DNA of 26,327 nt from contig JALHJR010000033.1 in NCBI GenBank assembly GCA_022840405.1, forward strand, positions 1 through 26,327. The letters are read 5' to 3'. Made by a program: the position numbers and the translations under genes. Below, in pieces: positions 1 through 8,278 of this stretch. The stretch is from Tepidanaerobacter acetatoxydans_A (lineage in GTDB: Bacteria; Bacillota; Thermosediminibacteria; Thermosediminibacterales; Tepidanaerobacteraceae). Under the pieces are notes generated by a model. It was not told where the DNA came from. It did not search any database and saw nothing but the letters and a program-made list of their open reading frames with translations. Position 1 is the first letter of the stretch; the number at the start of each line of letters is the position of its first letter.

Positions 1-1
1 T

Positions 2-436
2 AAACCTGTAAAGAGCACCTTCAAAAGAGGAATTTATACAGCTCACTTTGCAAAAGAAATCTGCGATAGCTGCCCCAACTTTCCAAACTGCCCTCTAAAA
101 TCGCAGAAGAAGAGATATTTCTTCCAAGTGACTGAAACAAAACTCCATAGAGCAAAGCTTATGGCAGAAATGAAAACCGTTGAGTATAAAAAGATTGCCA
201 GTAAAAGAGCTGGGATTGAAGGCATACCCTCTGTGTTAAGAAGGCGCTACAATATTGACCATCTACCTGTCAGGGGATTAGTGCGCTCAAAAATCCACTT
301 AGGATTTAAAATATCGGCCATTAACTGTAAAAGGCTAATAAAGAATAGACTGGATAGCCGTATAAAGACTCTTGCATCTTCATTTCAGAAACATTTGTCT
401 AAGATATTCTGTTTTCAAGGTATGATTGCGGCTTAA
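2..436 (+). CDS. DDE transposase, C-terminal part (IS1182-like), cut by window edge
   Basis: The reading frame is open from base 2 to the stop at 434-436, so the gene begins left of the window and only about 144 C-terminal residues are seen. Near the start is a cysteine cluster, CDSCPNFPNC, as found in IS1182-type transposases. It is followed by a basic segment with RAGIEG, whose Glu is a candidate for the third residue of the DDE triad, and then by LRRRYNIDHLPVRGL and the KIHLGFKISAINCKRLIK stretch typical of the end of these enzymes. DDE transposases cut and rejoin the ends of their own element. The gene is the only one on the plus strand here and converges on trmFO. The visible part has no internal stop or frameshift. 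The family assignment is by recognition of motifs; whether the element is intact cannot be judged from this window. Confidence 0.8.
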   Translation, partial: KPVKSTFKRGIYTAHFAKEICDSCPNFPNCPLKSQKKRYFFQVTETKLHRAKLMAEMKTVEYKKIASKRAGIEGIPSVLRRRYNIDHLPVRGLVRSKIHLGFKISAINCKRLIKNRLDSRIKTLASSFQKHLSKIFCFQGMIAA

Positions 437-454
437 ATGGCTAATATGGTTTTA

Positions 455-470
455 AAAAACTATAGTTTTT
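455..470. other. A/T-rich perfect palindrome after the transposase gene
   Basis: AAAAACTATAGTTTTT reads the same on both strands and lies 19 bases after the transposase stop. It could be a weak transcription stop between the converging transposase and trmFO genes, or part of the right end of the insertion element. It has only one G-C pair per arm, so a terminator role is uncertain. Confidence 0.35.
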
Positions 471-473
471 GGG

Positions 474-516
474 TACTAATCATAACATTTAATATACTAC
501 CATAACATTTTAATTA
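474..516. repeat. Imperfect tandem duplication of about 21 bp
   Basis: The block at 474-494 and the block at 495-516 share TACTA, then CATAACATTT, then a TAAT-like tail. They differ by small indels. The repeat fills most of the non-coding gap between the transposase gene and the trmFO stop codon, and no function is evident. Confidence 0.55.
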
Positions 517-536
517 ATGCAAGATTAAATTCTAAA

Positions 537-1877
537 TTATTTATATATTGTCTTGTTATTTTCTTTTGAAAAAACTTTTTCATATTCAATAAATTGTCTA
601 ATTGAATCTAAAGCTCTTTGACTTAAGAGGATTTTCTTTAATTTACTTGATTTTATATCATTTTGCAATGGAGGTAAAATACCAAAATTCGCTTTCATGG
701 GTTGAAAATTTTCGGGACTGGAAGATGTTATAAAATTTAACAAAGCACCAGTCATGGTTTCAAGTGGTAAAGCAATAGGGTCTACTTTTCTAATAAACCT
801 TTTCATGTTTATTCCTGCAACAATTCCGGAAGCTGCTGATTCGATATATCCTTCAACTCCCGTTATTTGACCAGCAAAAAACAGTCCGCGTAAAGCCTTA
901 AATTCTAGAGTTGGTTTTAAATAAAGGGGGCTTGCTATAAACGTATTTCTGTGTATGAAACCATAGCGTATAAATTCAGCCTTTTCCATTCCTGGAATAA
1001 GGCCAAATACTCTTTTTTGTTCCCCCCATTTTAAACTGGTTTGAAAGCCAACCATATTAAATAATGTACCTTCGGCATTTTCTTTCCTCAATTGCGCAAC
1101 AGCATAAGGCTGTTTTCCTGTAAAAGGATCAAATATGCCCACAGGTTTTAAAGGACCAAAAAGCAAGGTTTTATACCCACGTTTAGCCATTACTTCTATA
1201 GGCATGCAACCTTCGAAAAAAATCGGTTTTTCGAATTCTTTCAAAGAATAGGTTTCTGCATTAATCAGTTCATTATAAAAAGTATCATATTCATCATGGG
1301 TAAATGGTAGGTTTACATAATCAGCTTCACCTTTATTATATCTTGAACCCCAAAAGGCTTTATCCCAATCAAGTGATTCGCCAGTAATAATCGGAGCCGC
1401 AGCATCATAAAAATAAAGATATTCTTTTTTTAACAGTTCGGCAAGAGCTGTTGACATGCCTTCAGAGGTAAGAGGACCCGTAGCAATAATCGTAGGGGTA
1501 GGTGGTATCTCGCATATTTCTTTTATATGAAACTCTATATTAGGATGATTTTTTATTAGTTCAGTTACTTTTGAGGAAAATAATTCCCTGTCTACAGCCA
1601 ATGCAGAGCCGGCAGGAATACTCGTCATATCTGCAACTTTCATGATAATTGAGCCCATGGCCCTCATTTCTTGTTTTAACAACCCGGCTGCATTGGTAAT
1701 TTCATTGGAACGGAGTGAATTACTGCATACCAATTCCGCCAGCTTATCAGTAAGATGAGCCGGAGTTGTTTTTATCGGTCTCATTTCAAACAGATTTACT
1801 TTAATCCCATTTTGCGCCAGGTGCCATGCCGCTTCACAGCCAGCTAGACCACCTCCGACCACGTTAACACTTTCCAT
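537..1877 (-). CDS. trmFO: tRNA (uracil-54-C5)-methyltransferase, folate/FAD-dependent
   Basis: TrmFO methylates U54 in the T loop of tRNA, taking the methyl group from 5,10-methylenetetrahydrofolate with FAD as reductant, in the cytoplasm. The 446-residue protein opens with the FAD-binding glycine motif VVGGGLAGCEAA (residues 6-17). It has a cysteine in ELVCSNSLRS (C51) and another in FEGCMPIEV (C224), matching the two functional cysteines known in the Bacillus enzyme. A second flavin-contact segment, GLFFAGQITGVEGY, lies in the C-terminal third. The length is close to the usual 435-450. The ATG is preceded by GAGGTGA at 5-nt spacing. It sits 18 nt behind topA, the usual pairing in Bacillota, and shares the topA promoter. 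Downstream is a transposase remnant rather than a recognisable core gene. Confidence 0.97.
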   Translation of the reverse strand: MESVNVVGGGLAGCEAAWHLAQNGIKVNLFEMRPIKTTPAHLTDKLAELVCSNSLRSNEITNAAGLLKQEMRAMGSIIMKVADMTSIPAGSALAVDRELFSSKVTELIKNHPNIEFHIKEICEIPPTPTIIATGPLTSEGMSTALAELLKKEYLYFYDAAAPIITGESLDWDKAFWGSRYNKGEADYVNLPFTHDEYDTFYNELINAETYSLKEFEKPIFFEGCMPIEVMAKRGYKTLLFGPLKPVGIFDPFTGKQPYAVAQLRKENAEGTLFNMVGFQTSLKWGEQKRVFGLIPGMEKAEFIRYGFIHRNTFIASPLYLKPTLEFKALRGLFFAGQITGVEGYIESAASGIVAGINMKRFIRKVDPIALPLETMTGALLNFITSSSPENFQPMKANFGILPPLQNDIKSSKLKKILLSQRALDSIRQFIEYEKVFSKENNKTIYK

Positions 1878-1895
1878 GGGTTCACCTCATACATC

Positions 1896-3968
1896 CTATT
1901 TTGACTTATAGCCGCACTCTTTATTAGTACAAACTTTATGTTCTCCATTTTTTGTTTTCTTTATTACCATTAAAGCTCCGCATTTTGGACAAGGTTTATC
2001 GCTCGGTTTATTCCAAGATACAAATTTACAATTGGGATAATTAGAGCAACCATAAAAAGTTCTTCCTCGTTTAGATTTTCTTACTATAAGATTACCACCG
2101 CATTGGGGGCATTTCACTCCAATTTCGGTTATAATAGGTTTCGTGTTTTTGCATTCCGGAAATCCCGGACATGCTAAAAATTTACCGTATCTTCCATTCT
2201 TTATAACCATGTTTCTTCCACAAAACTCGCACTTTTCATCGCTTACTTCATCTTCAATTTTAACCTTTTTTAATTCTTGTTCAGCGATTTTTAACTTTTT
2301 TTCAAAAGAAGTATAAAATGATTCAAGCAGTTCCTGACGTTTCTGATGACCCGACTCGATTTTATCCAGTTTTTCTTCCATTTCTGCCGTGAAATCTATA
2401 TCTACTATATCGCTGAAAAATTCTTGTAAAATTTGTACTACGATTTCCCCTAGTTCTGTCGGTTTAAAACGTCCTTTTTCTTTTTCCACATATCCGCGCT
2501 TTTGTATGACATCAATAGTAGGTGCATAAGTGCTAGGCCTGCCTATACCCTTCTCTTCAAGAACCTTTACCAACATAGCTTCGGTATATCTGGGTGGTGG
2601 TTGTGTAAAATGTTGTTCCGGAAGTAATTTTAGTAACTTGAGAACCTGACCTTCTTTTAATTGCGGAATTTTGCTGTCGTCTTTTTCAGAATCTTCGTCA
2701 GAACCTTCTGTATATAATAACATAAAGCCCGGAAATTTAACAGTTGAACCTGAAACTTTGAAAATATATTCTCCCGCCTTAATACTAACAGATACTGTAT
2801 CATATACAGCAGCTGCCATTTGACTACTGACAAATCTATCCCATATAAGCTTATACAATTTATATTGGTCCTTTGTAAGTGAGTCTTTTACCTTTTCAGG
2901 TGTTCTTATTACTGATGTAGGTCTAATACCTTCATGAGCATCTTGCACATTTTTTTTATTGTTTTTGCGTGCCGTATACCCACTTCCTAAATATTCCTTG
3001 CCATAGTTATCTCCTATATATTCTGCCGCTTCCTTCTTGGCTTGTTCAGATATTCTTGTAGAATCAGTTCTCATATAAGTTATTAATCCTACTGCACCTT
3101 CTCCTTTGATATCTAATCCCTCGTATAATTGCTGTGCAAGCATCATGGTTTTTTTAGCTGTAAATCCAAGCTTTCGAGCTGCTTCCTGTTGCATGCTGCT
3201 GGTTGTAAAAGTAAGGGGAGGCATCTTCTTTCTTTCACTGGTCTTTATTTCTGCAACTTCAAAAGTTTTATTCTTTATTTCCTCCAGAATCATATCTGCT
3301 TGTTCTTTATTTTCAATTGTTATTTTCTTATTATTCTTTGAATGAAGGCGAGCTCTGATTTTATCTTTATCGCCTTTTAAATTAGCATCAATTGTCCAAT
3401 ACTCATCGGGAATAAATTCTTTTATTTCTTTTTCTCTATCACAGATAATTCTAACAGCAACTGATTGTACCCTGCCTGCACTAAGACCCCATTTTACTTT
3501 TCTCCACAATATGGGACTAATCTTATACCCAACTAATCTATCTAGGATTCTTCTGGCTTGCTGTGCTTCAACTAAATCTGTGTTTATAGTCCTGGGATTT
3601 TTGAGGGATTCTAAAACAGCATTTTTTGTAATCTCATAAAATTCTATGCGGCATGGTTCACTTTCCGGTATGTCTAAAGCATTTGCTAAGTGCCAGGAAA
3701 TAGCTTCACCTTCTCTATCCGGGTCAGTTGCCAATAATATTTTATCGGCTTTTGCGGCCTCTTTTTTTAAATTGTTAAGGAGTGGGCCTTTACCTCGTAT
3801 CGTAATATATTTAGGCGCAAATCCTGATTCAATATCTATACCTAGTTGACTCTTCGGTAAATCCTTTATATGACCCATTGAAGCCTCTATTTTGTAATTT
3901 TTACCTAAATACTTACTTAGGGTTTTTGCTTTTGCTGGAGATTCCACAATAATTAAAGATTTAGCCAT
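1896..3968 (-). CDS. topA: DNA topoisomerase I (type IA)
   Basis: TopA relaxes negatively supercoiled DNA by cutting one strand through a 5'-phosphotyrosine link. The 690-residue protein begins with the Toprim domain: Glu in IIVESPAKAKT near residue 9 and the metal-binding DPDREGE at 82-88. The catalytic tyrosine is Y298 in GLITYMRTDSTR. The C-terminus carries three tetracysteine zinc ribbons from about residue 580 on, beginning CEFCGRNM, CPQCGGNL and CPKCGALM. This is the full Bacillota arrangement. The ATG follows AAAAGGTGAT. The gene has a convincing sigma-A promoter in the gap behind dprA and is followed after 18 nt by trmFO. Nothing is missing or unusual in the protein. Confidence 0.98.
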   Translation of the reverse strand: MAKSLIIVESPAKAKTLSKYLGKNYKIEASMGHIKDLPKSQLGIDIESGFAPKYITIRGKGPLLNNLKKEAAKADKILLATDPDREGEAISWHLANALDIPESEPCRIEFYEITKNAVLESLKNPRTINTDLVEAQQARRILDRLVGYKISPILWRKVKWGLSAGRVQSVAVRIICDREKEIKEFIPDEYWTIDANLKGDKDKIRARLHSKNNKKITIENKEQADMILEEIKNKTFEVAEIKTSERKKMPPLTFTTSSMQQEAARKLGFTAKKTMMLAQQLYEGLDIKGEGAVGLITYMRTDSTRISEQAKKEAAEYIGDNYGKEYLGSGYTARKNNKKNVQDAHEGIRPTSVIRTPEKVKDSLTKDQYKLYKLIWDRFVSSQMAAAVYDTVSVSIKAGEYIFKVSGSTVKFPGFMLLYTEGSDEDSEKDDSKIPQLKEGQVLKLLKLLPEQHFTQPPPRYTEAMLVKVLEEKGIGRPSTYAPTIDVIQKRGYVEKEKGRFKPTELGEIVVQILQEFFSDIVDIDFTAEMEEKLDKIESGHQKRQELLESFYTSFEKKLKIAEQELKKVKIEDEVSDEKCEFCGRNMVIKNGRYGKFLACPGFPECKNTKPIITEIGVKCPQCGGNLIVRKSKRGRTFYGCSNYPNCKFVSWNKPSDKPCPKCGALMVIKKTKNGEHKVCTNKECGYKSK

Positions 3969-4020
3969 TTAAAATCACCTTTTACGCATCATAGCTATCG
4001 TTGATTAATAGCTTTCTCAT

Positions 4021-4050
4021 ATTATAATAACTTTTTAATATAAAAGTCAA
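4021..4050 (-). promoter_or_regulatory. Sigma-A promoter for topA-trmFO
   Basis: On the minus strand a -35 box TTGACT (4045-4050) is followed after 18 nt by a perfect -10 box TATAAT (4021-4026). The -35 overlaps the dprA stop codon. The start would fall near 4014, giving a leader of about 45 nt before topA. Confidence 0.75.
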
Positions 4051-5141
4051 TTTCTAACAAAATATCCTCCGGGAAGAGCTGATATACAGCCTTTGAGTTC
4101 AAGGCAAGTTAATACTGCATTTACTTCCTGAGAATTTCTGTGTGATAAGTTTATTATTTGCTCAATTTGAATGGGTTGATAATCTATTACTTCTAAAATA
4201 CTCTTCTCGGTTTCACTAAGATTTTGTAAATTTACACTATCTGCTGTATTTGTATTAGAGTTTTTAGGACTTTCTAAGTATAACTCATCTAATATATCAT
4301 CAATACTCTCTACCAGTTTTGCTCCCTGCTTAATTAGCTTATGAGTTCCTCGACTGTATGGGTTAAAAATACTGCCGGGAATTGCAAAGACTTCCCTGCA
4401 CTGTTCCAACGAAAAGTCAGCTGTTATTAACGAGCCACTTTTTTCAGCAGCTTCTACTACTAAAGTACCTAAAGATAATCCGCTGATGATGCGATTCCTC
4501 GCAGGGAAATTTACAGCTTGCGGCGGTGTCCCTAGGGGAAAACTAGAAATCACACAACCACATTTTAATATTTCTTTCATTAAACTTATATTCTCAGGCG
4601 GATAGATAATATCTATTCCGCAGCCAAAAACTGCTGTAGTGGGACCGCCGGCATCAATAGCTCCTTTATGTGCAAATGAGTCAATTCCACGAGCCATACC
4701 GCTAACTATATTTATGGTTAGCGAAGCTAATTCTTTTGCAAACTTCATAGCTGCATTTTTGCCATATGCAGATGCTTTTCTAGATCCAACTATAGCTATA
4801 GATTTGTTATGCAGAAAAGCTATCTCACCCTTTGTATACAGAACCGGAGGTGGATCATAGATCTGTTTTAACAACTCTGGATATTCTTTATCTAATAAAG
4901 TTATTATTTTTATTCCTAATTTGTTAGCTCGTTCAATTTCTCTGTTTGGATCAACTTTTTCCCTGGATTTTATTATATTTTCACATATTATTTTTCCAAT
5001 CCCAGGTATTTCCAATAAATCTTCAGGCTTGGCTTTTGAAAAATCATCATAGCATTTAAACTTTTCAGTTAGACTTTGTATCTTAATAGAACCAAGCTTA
5101 GGAATTGCATTTAAAGCTATTAAAAGCGCATTGTCCGCCAT
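4047..5141 (-). CDS. dprA: DNA processing protein DprA/Smf
   Basis: DprA binds incoming single-stranded DNA and loads RecA during natural transformation; the gene is also kept in bacteria not known to be competent. The 364-residue protein has an N-terminal helix-hairpin-helix region (LLEIPGIGKIICENII, about residues 42-57). The Rossmann-like DprA core follows, with IAIVGSRKASAYG, SGMARGIDSFAHKGAI, VFGCGIDIIYP, NFPARNRIISGLS and a C-terminal GTHKLIKQGAKLV. The last 60 or so residues form a winged-helix domain. The ATG is preceded by GGAGGTAATT. It is 14 nt behind cobO and is the last gene of the rbgA-to-dprA run; topA has its own promoter at its end. Length and motifs are normal. Confidence 0.97.
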   Translation of the reverse strand: MADNALLIALNAIPKLGSIKIQSLTEKFKCYDDFSKAKPEDLLEIPGIGKIICENIIKSREKVDPNREIERANKLGIKIITLLDKEYPELLKQIYDPPPVLYTKGEIAFLHNKSIAIVGSRKASAYGKNAAMKFAKELASLTINIVSGMARGIDSFAHKGAIDAGGPTTAVFGCGIDIIYPPENISLMKEILKCGCVISSFPLGTPPQAVNFPARNRIISGLSLGTLVVEAAEKSGSLITADFSLEQCREVFAIPGSIFNPYSRGTHKLIKQGAKLVESIDDILDELYLESPKNSNTNTADSVNLQNLSETEKSILEVIDYQPIQIEQIINLSHRNSQEVNAVLTCLELKGCISALPGGYFVRN

Positions 5142-5155
5142 AATTACCTCCGAAG

Positions 5156-5686
5156 TTAATATTCTATTCCTGGTTGAGCGGCAATCCCTTGTTTGTAATG
5201 GTGTTTAATCTCACGCACTTCACTTACCATATCGGCCTTTTCCAAAATTATATCTGAAGCATATCTACCAGTCAAAACTATAGTTGTATGCTCAGGTTTC
5301 ATCTCTATTAAATTAAGGACTTCTTGTTCCGATAATAAACCATAATCTACTGCTACATTAATCTCATCTAATATAACCAAATCGTATTTTCCGGATGATA
5401 TAATATTTTTTGCAAGGTTTAAACCTTCTTTGGCCAGACTTAAATCTTCTAAGCTGGGATTTCCTTTTATAACAAAGCTGTCTAAACCTTTTTGAACTAA
5501 TTCGATGTTTGGAAGATAACGTTTTATGGCTTTGACCTCTCCGTATTTTTCATCACCTTTCATAAATTGTATAATATAAACTTTTTCTCCGTGGCCTACG
5601 GCACGCAAAGCTAGACCTAAAGAAGCTGTAGTTTTGCCCTTTCCGTCTCCGGTATATACTAAAACTAATCCTTTTTTATTTTGCAT
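5156..5686 (-). CDS. cobO: Corrinoid (cob(I)alamin) adenosyltransferase, CobA/CobO/BtuR type
   Basis: The enzyme transfers the adenosyl group of ATP to reduced corrinoids, making the adenosylcobalamin form used by radical enzymes. With the chosen start the protein is 176 residues and carries the family's variant P-loop TGDGKGKTTA at residues 12-21, GHGEKVYIIQFMKG, and the Walker B-like LVILDEINVAVDYGLL. An in-frame ATG lies 15 bases upstream (5701), but it has no good ribosome binding site. The ATG at 5686 has GGGGAGA at 6-nt spacing and gives the usual N-terminus, so I place the start there. The gene is inserted between comM and dprA, which are often direct neighbours. No room exists for a cobalamin riboswitch, so it is presumably expressed with the surrounding genes. 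cobO is the symbol for this family; BtuR and CobA are equivalents. Confidence 0.93.
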   Translation of the reverse strand: MQNKKGLVLVYTGDGKGKTTASLGLALRAVGHGEKVYIIQFMKGDEKYGEVKAIKRYLPNIELVQKGLDSFVIKGNPSLEDLSLAKEGLNLAKNIISSGKYDLVILDEINVAVDYGLLSEQEVLNLIEMKPEHTTIVLTGRYASDIILEKADMVSEVREIKHHYKQGIAAQPGIEY

Positions 5687-5713
5687 AAAATGTCTCCCCA
5701 TTTCACAACTTTG

Positions 5714-7261
5714 TTATATTTTAAGATTTTGATAGTATTTATCTATATTTCGGTATCGAAGAGCTTCTGCTAAATGACTTTCTTTAATTGAGCAATTACC
5801 ATCTAAATCCGCTATGGTTCTAGCAACCTTCAATATTTTGCTGTGAGCTCGAGCACTGAGCTTCATGCTTTTGAATGCTTCTTTCATTAGAATTTTACCA
5901 CTTTTATCTAATTTGCAGTGCTTATTCATTAAAGCCGGAGTAAGTTGTGAATTGAAGTATATATTGCATTCTTTATATCTCTCCAATTGCATCAGCCTTG
6001 CATCTTCAACCCGCTTTTTAATAGTCATCGAATCAGTAGTCGAAGGGCCTTCTAAATCTGAAAACTTGACCGGCGCCACTTCCAATTGTAAATCAATTCT
6101 ATCCATCAGAGGGCCTGAGATTTTTGAAAGATATTTTTGGATTTGGTGCAGCGAACAAGTACATTCATGAAATGGATCACCGTAAAAGCCGCAAGGACAT
6201 GGATTCATAGAGGCGACCATCATAAATTTGGCAGGATATGTAATTGTTGCATTTGCCCTAGCAATTGTAACCCTTTCATCTTCCAGAGGCTGACGTAAAA
6301 GCTCGAGTATGTCTCTTGGAAATTCCGGAATCTCGTCTAGGAAAAGCACACCGTGATGTGCTAAAGTAATTTCTCCCGGCTTAGGAATACGACCCCCGCC
6401 AACCATCCCCACACTTGAAATTGTATGATGGGGTGACCTAAAAGGTCTTTTCTTAATTAATCCTGAATGATTCGAAATCAGACCTGCAATGCTGTAAATT
6501 TTTGTAAGTTCCAGTGACTCTTCAAAAGTCATTGAAGGCAGAATTGTCGGTATACGTTTTGCTATCATAGTTTTACCTGAGCCGGGAGAGCCGATCATAA
6601 TCATATTGTGATGTCCGGCAGCAGCTATCTCAAGGCATCTTTTTAAATTTTCCTGACCTTTTACTTCAGAAAAATCTCCATCAAATACAGTATCATTATC
6701 CTGCATCTTGCGTCTTGCAAAATCTTTGTCCACAACTTTGTTTGCTTTATACTCGCCTTTAAAGTAAGCAACCGCATCCTTTAAAGAATTAACGCCAATC
6801 GCTTCTACATCATCTATAACAGCAGCTTCTTCCATATTCTCCCACGGAACGATAATACCCTTTAATCCGTTTTCCTTAACCGCAATTACCATAGGTAAAA
6901 CACCGTTCACAGGTCTTATTCTTCCATCTAAAGAAAGCTCTCCTATCACTGCATATTCATTTAATGTATCAGAAGGCATTTGTTCTGTAGCTGCCAATAT
7001 CCCTAGAGCTATAGGTAAATCAAAATGCGGCCCTTCTTTCCTTATATCTGCCGGTGCAAGATTAAGCGTAATCCTTTTTATGGGAAAATTAAATTCTTGA
7101 TTTTTAATAGCTGCCCTTACTCGTTCTCTTGACTCTCTAACGGCAATATCAGGCAAACCCACTATATCAAAAGCCGGGAGACCGCTTGAAATATCGACTT
7201 CAACATCTACTAAAAAACTTTCCAGTCCATATATAGAGCAGCTTTTCACCTGTGCTAGCAC
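5714..7261 (-). CDS. comM: YifB/ComM family Mg-chelatase-like AAA+ ATPase
   Basis: The family includes ComM, a hexameric helicase that promotes branch migration during integration of transforming DNA. The 515-residue protein has the N-terminal Lon-S5-like domain (residues 1-165, with GLPAFDIVGLPDIAVRESRE). The AAA+ module carries Walker A GSPGSGKT (224-231) and Walker B VLFLDE (305-310). MNPCPCGFYGDPFHECTC (352-369) supplies the conserved cysteines, and a C-terminal Mg-chelatase domain contains the family's R-A-H-S-K-I-L-K-V-A-R-T-I-A-D-L segment. The start codon is GTG with GGGAGTGA at 4-nt spacing. It is 11 nt behind yraN and lies in the same run as dprA, another DNA-uptake protein. Competence itself is not shown by this window. 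Confidence 0.95.
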   Translation of the reverse strand: MLAQVKSCSIYGLESFLVDVEVDISSGLPAFDIVGLPDIAVRESRERVRAAIKNQEFNFPIKRITLNLAPADIRKEGPHFDLPIALGILAATEQMPSDTLNEYAVIGELSLDGRIRPVNGVLPMVIAVKENGLKGIIVPWENMEEAAVIDDVEAIGVNSLKDAVAYFKGEYKANKVVDKDFARRKMQDNDTVFDGDFSEVKGQENLKRCLEIAAAGHHNMIMIGSPGSGKTMIAKRIPTILPSMTFEESLELTKIYSIAGLISNHSGLIKKRPFRSPHHTISSVGMVGGGRIPKPGEITLAHHGVLFLDEIPEFPRDILELLRQPLEDERVTIARANATITYPAKFMMVASMNPCPCGFYGDPFHECTCSLHQIQKYLSKISGPLMDRIDLQLEVAPVKFSDLEGPSTTDSMTIKKRVEDARLMQLERYKECNIYFNSQLTPALMNKHCKLDKSGKILMKEAFKSMKLSARAHSKILKVARTIADLDGNCSIKESHLAEALRYRNIDKYYQNLKI

Positions 7262-7272
7262 GAAATCACTCC

Positions 7273-7626
7273 CTAAAAGGCATTTTCAATATGTTCTATT
7301 TCAACGATATACTCATCAACTATCAATATATCTATTACATCAAATCTAATATCACAAAAACCCGGGGGATTTCCTTTAAGATAATATAATGCAACTTTTT
7401 TTATTTTCTGTTGCTTATTATAATTCACTGCTTCCATGCCTTTTCCATAATTTGTAGACCTTCTGGTTTTAACTTCAATAAAAACTATATTTTTTCTATC
7501 TCTTGCTACAATATCTATTTCTCCATATCGACAGCTGAAATTCATTTGAAGGATTTCATAATTTTTCTTTTTTAAATATTCGGCTGCATATTTCTCACCT
7601 GCTGCTCCAATTTCTTTAGTATTCAA
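7273..7626 (-). CDS. yraN: UPF0102 family nuclease-like protein YraN
   Basis: This 117-residue protein has the signature of the UPF0102/YraN family: GAAGEKYAAEYLKKKNYEIL at the N-terminus, then YGEIDIVARD and IVFIEVKTRR. The E-I-D and E-V-K residues match the active-site pattern of the restriction-endonuclease-like (PD-(D/E)XK) fold, so a nuclease or DNA-repair role is suspected, but the family's function is not established. The start is TTG, 2 nt after the rnhB stop. The nearest ribosome binding site is only a weak GGA inside the end of rnhB, so translation may be coupled to rnhB. No better start exists further inside. The rnhB-yraN-comM order is conserved in many Bacillota. Confidence 0.93.
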   Translation of the reverse strand: MNTKEIGAAGEKYAAEYLKKKNYEILQMNFSCRYGEIDIVARDRKNIVFIEVKTRRSTNYGKGMEAVNYNKQQKIKKVALYYLKGNPPGFCDIRFDVIDILIVDEYIVEIEHIENAF

Positions 7627-7628
7627 TT

Positions 7629-8261
7629 TTATATTTCCAACCCCTTTACGGAAAAACTTCGGCGATGGATAGGACAGATACCGTGTTTTCTAATTGAGTC
7701 TATATGCTCTTTAGTACCATATCCTTTATTCTTAATAAAGCCGTACTCAGGATAAACAAGATCGTATTTTCTCATTATCCTGTCTCTTTCCACTTTAGCA
7801 ATTATTGAAGCAGCTGCTATGCACGCACAAATATTATCTCCATGTATTACAAATTCCTGAGGTATAGTAATATCTGGTATTTTCAATGCGTCTACTAAAA
7901 TATATTCAGGTTTAACAGGGAGTTTCTCAACTGCATTTTTCATGGCCATTAAGGTTGAATTTAAAATATTATAGTTATCTATGTAATCAGCATCTATAAC
8001 ATCATAGGCATATGCAACTGCTTTTTTCTTTATATCCTCATAAACTTTTTCTCGTTTCTTTTCACTTATCTTTTTCGAATCCTTTAAATTTAATATTTCT
8101 GTATCCAAAACCAAAATAACAGCTGCTGCTACTACCGGTCCTGCCAAAGGTCCACGACCCGCCTCATCTACCCCTGCAACCAGTGTAAAGCCTTCTTGTT
8201 TTAATTTTCGTTCCCTATCATACAGCTTTAATATTCTAGCCCGCTCTTTTTTTATATCCAT
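7629..8261 (-). CDS. rnhB: Ribonuclease HII
   Basis: RNase HII cuts the RNA strand of RNA-DNA hybrids and starts the removal of single ribonucleotides misincorporated in DNA. The 210-residue protein has the catalytic pair D32-E33 in AGVDEAGRGPLAGP, a third acid at D124 in YILVDALKIP, and the family segment AAASIIAKVERDR (149-161) with D160. LKDSKKISEKKRE (59-71) is also typical. The ATG follows AAAGGG at about 9 nt. The gene lies 17 nt behind rbgA and 2 nt before yraN. About 25 extra N-terminal residues precede the catalytic domain, as in the Bacillus enzyme, which is longer than the E. coli one. Confidence 0.97.
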   Translation of the reverse strand: MDIKKERARILKLYDRERKLKQEGFTLVAGVDEAGRGPLAGPVVAAAVILVLDTEILNLKDSKKISEKKREKVYEDIKKKAVAYAYDVIDADYIDNYNILNSTLMAMKNAVEKLPVKPEYILVDALKIPDITIPQEFVIHGDNICACIAAASIIAKVERDRIMRKYDLVYPEYGFIKNKGYGTKEHIDSIRKHGICPIHRRSFSVKGLEI

Positions 8262-8278
8262 TTGAAATAACCCTTTCT

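Noticed and set aside
4639..4860. Plus-strand reading frame opposite dprA
   Set aside because: It is antisense to the conserved DprA core and has no family features of its own.
5687..5713. Cobalamin riboswitch in front of cobO
   Set aside because: The gap to comM is far too short and shows no such sequence.
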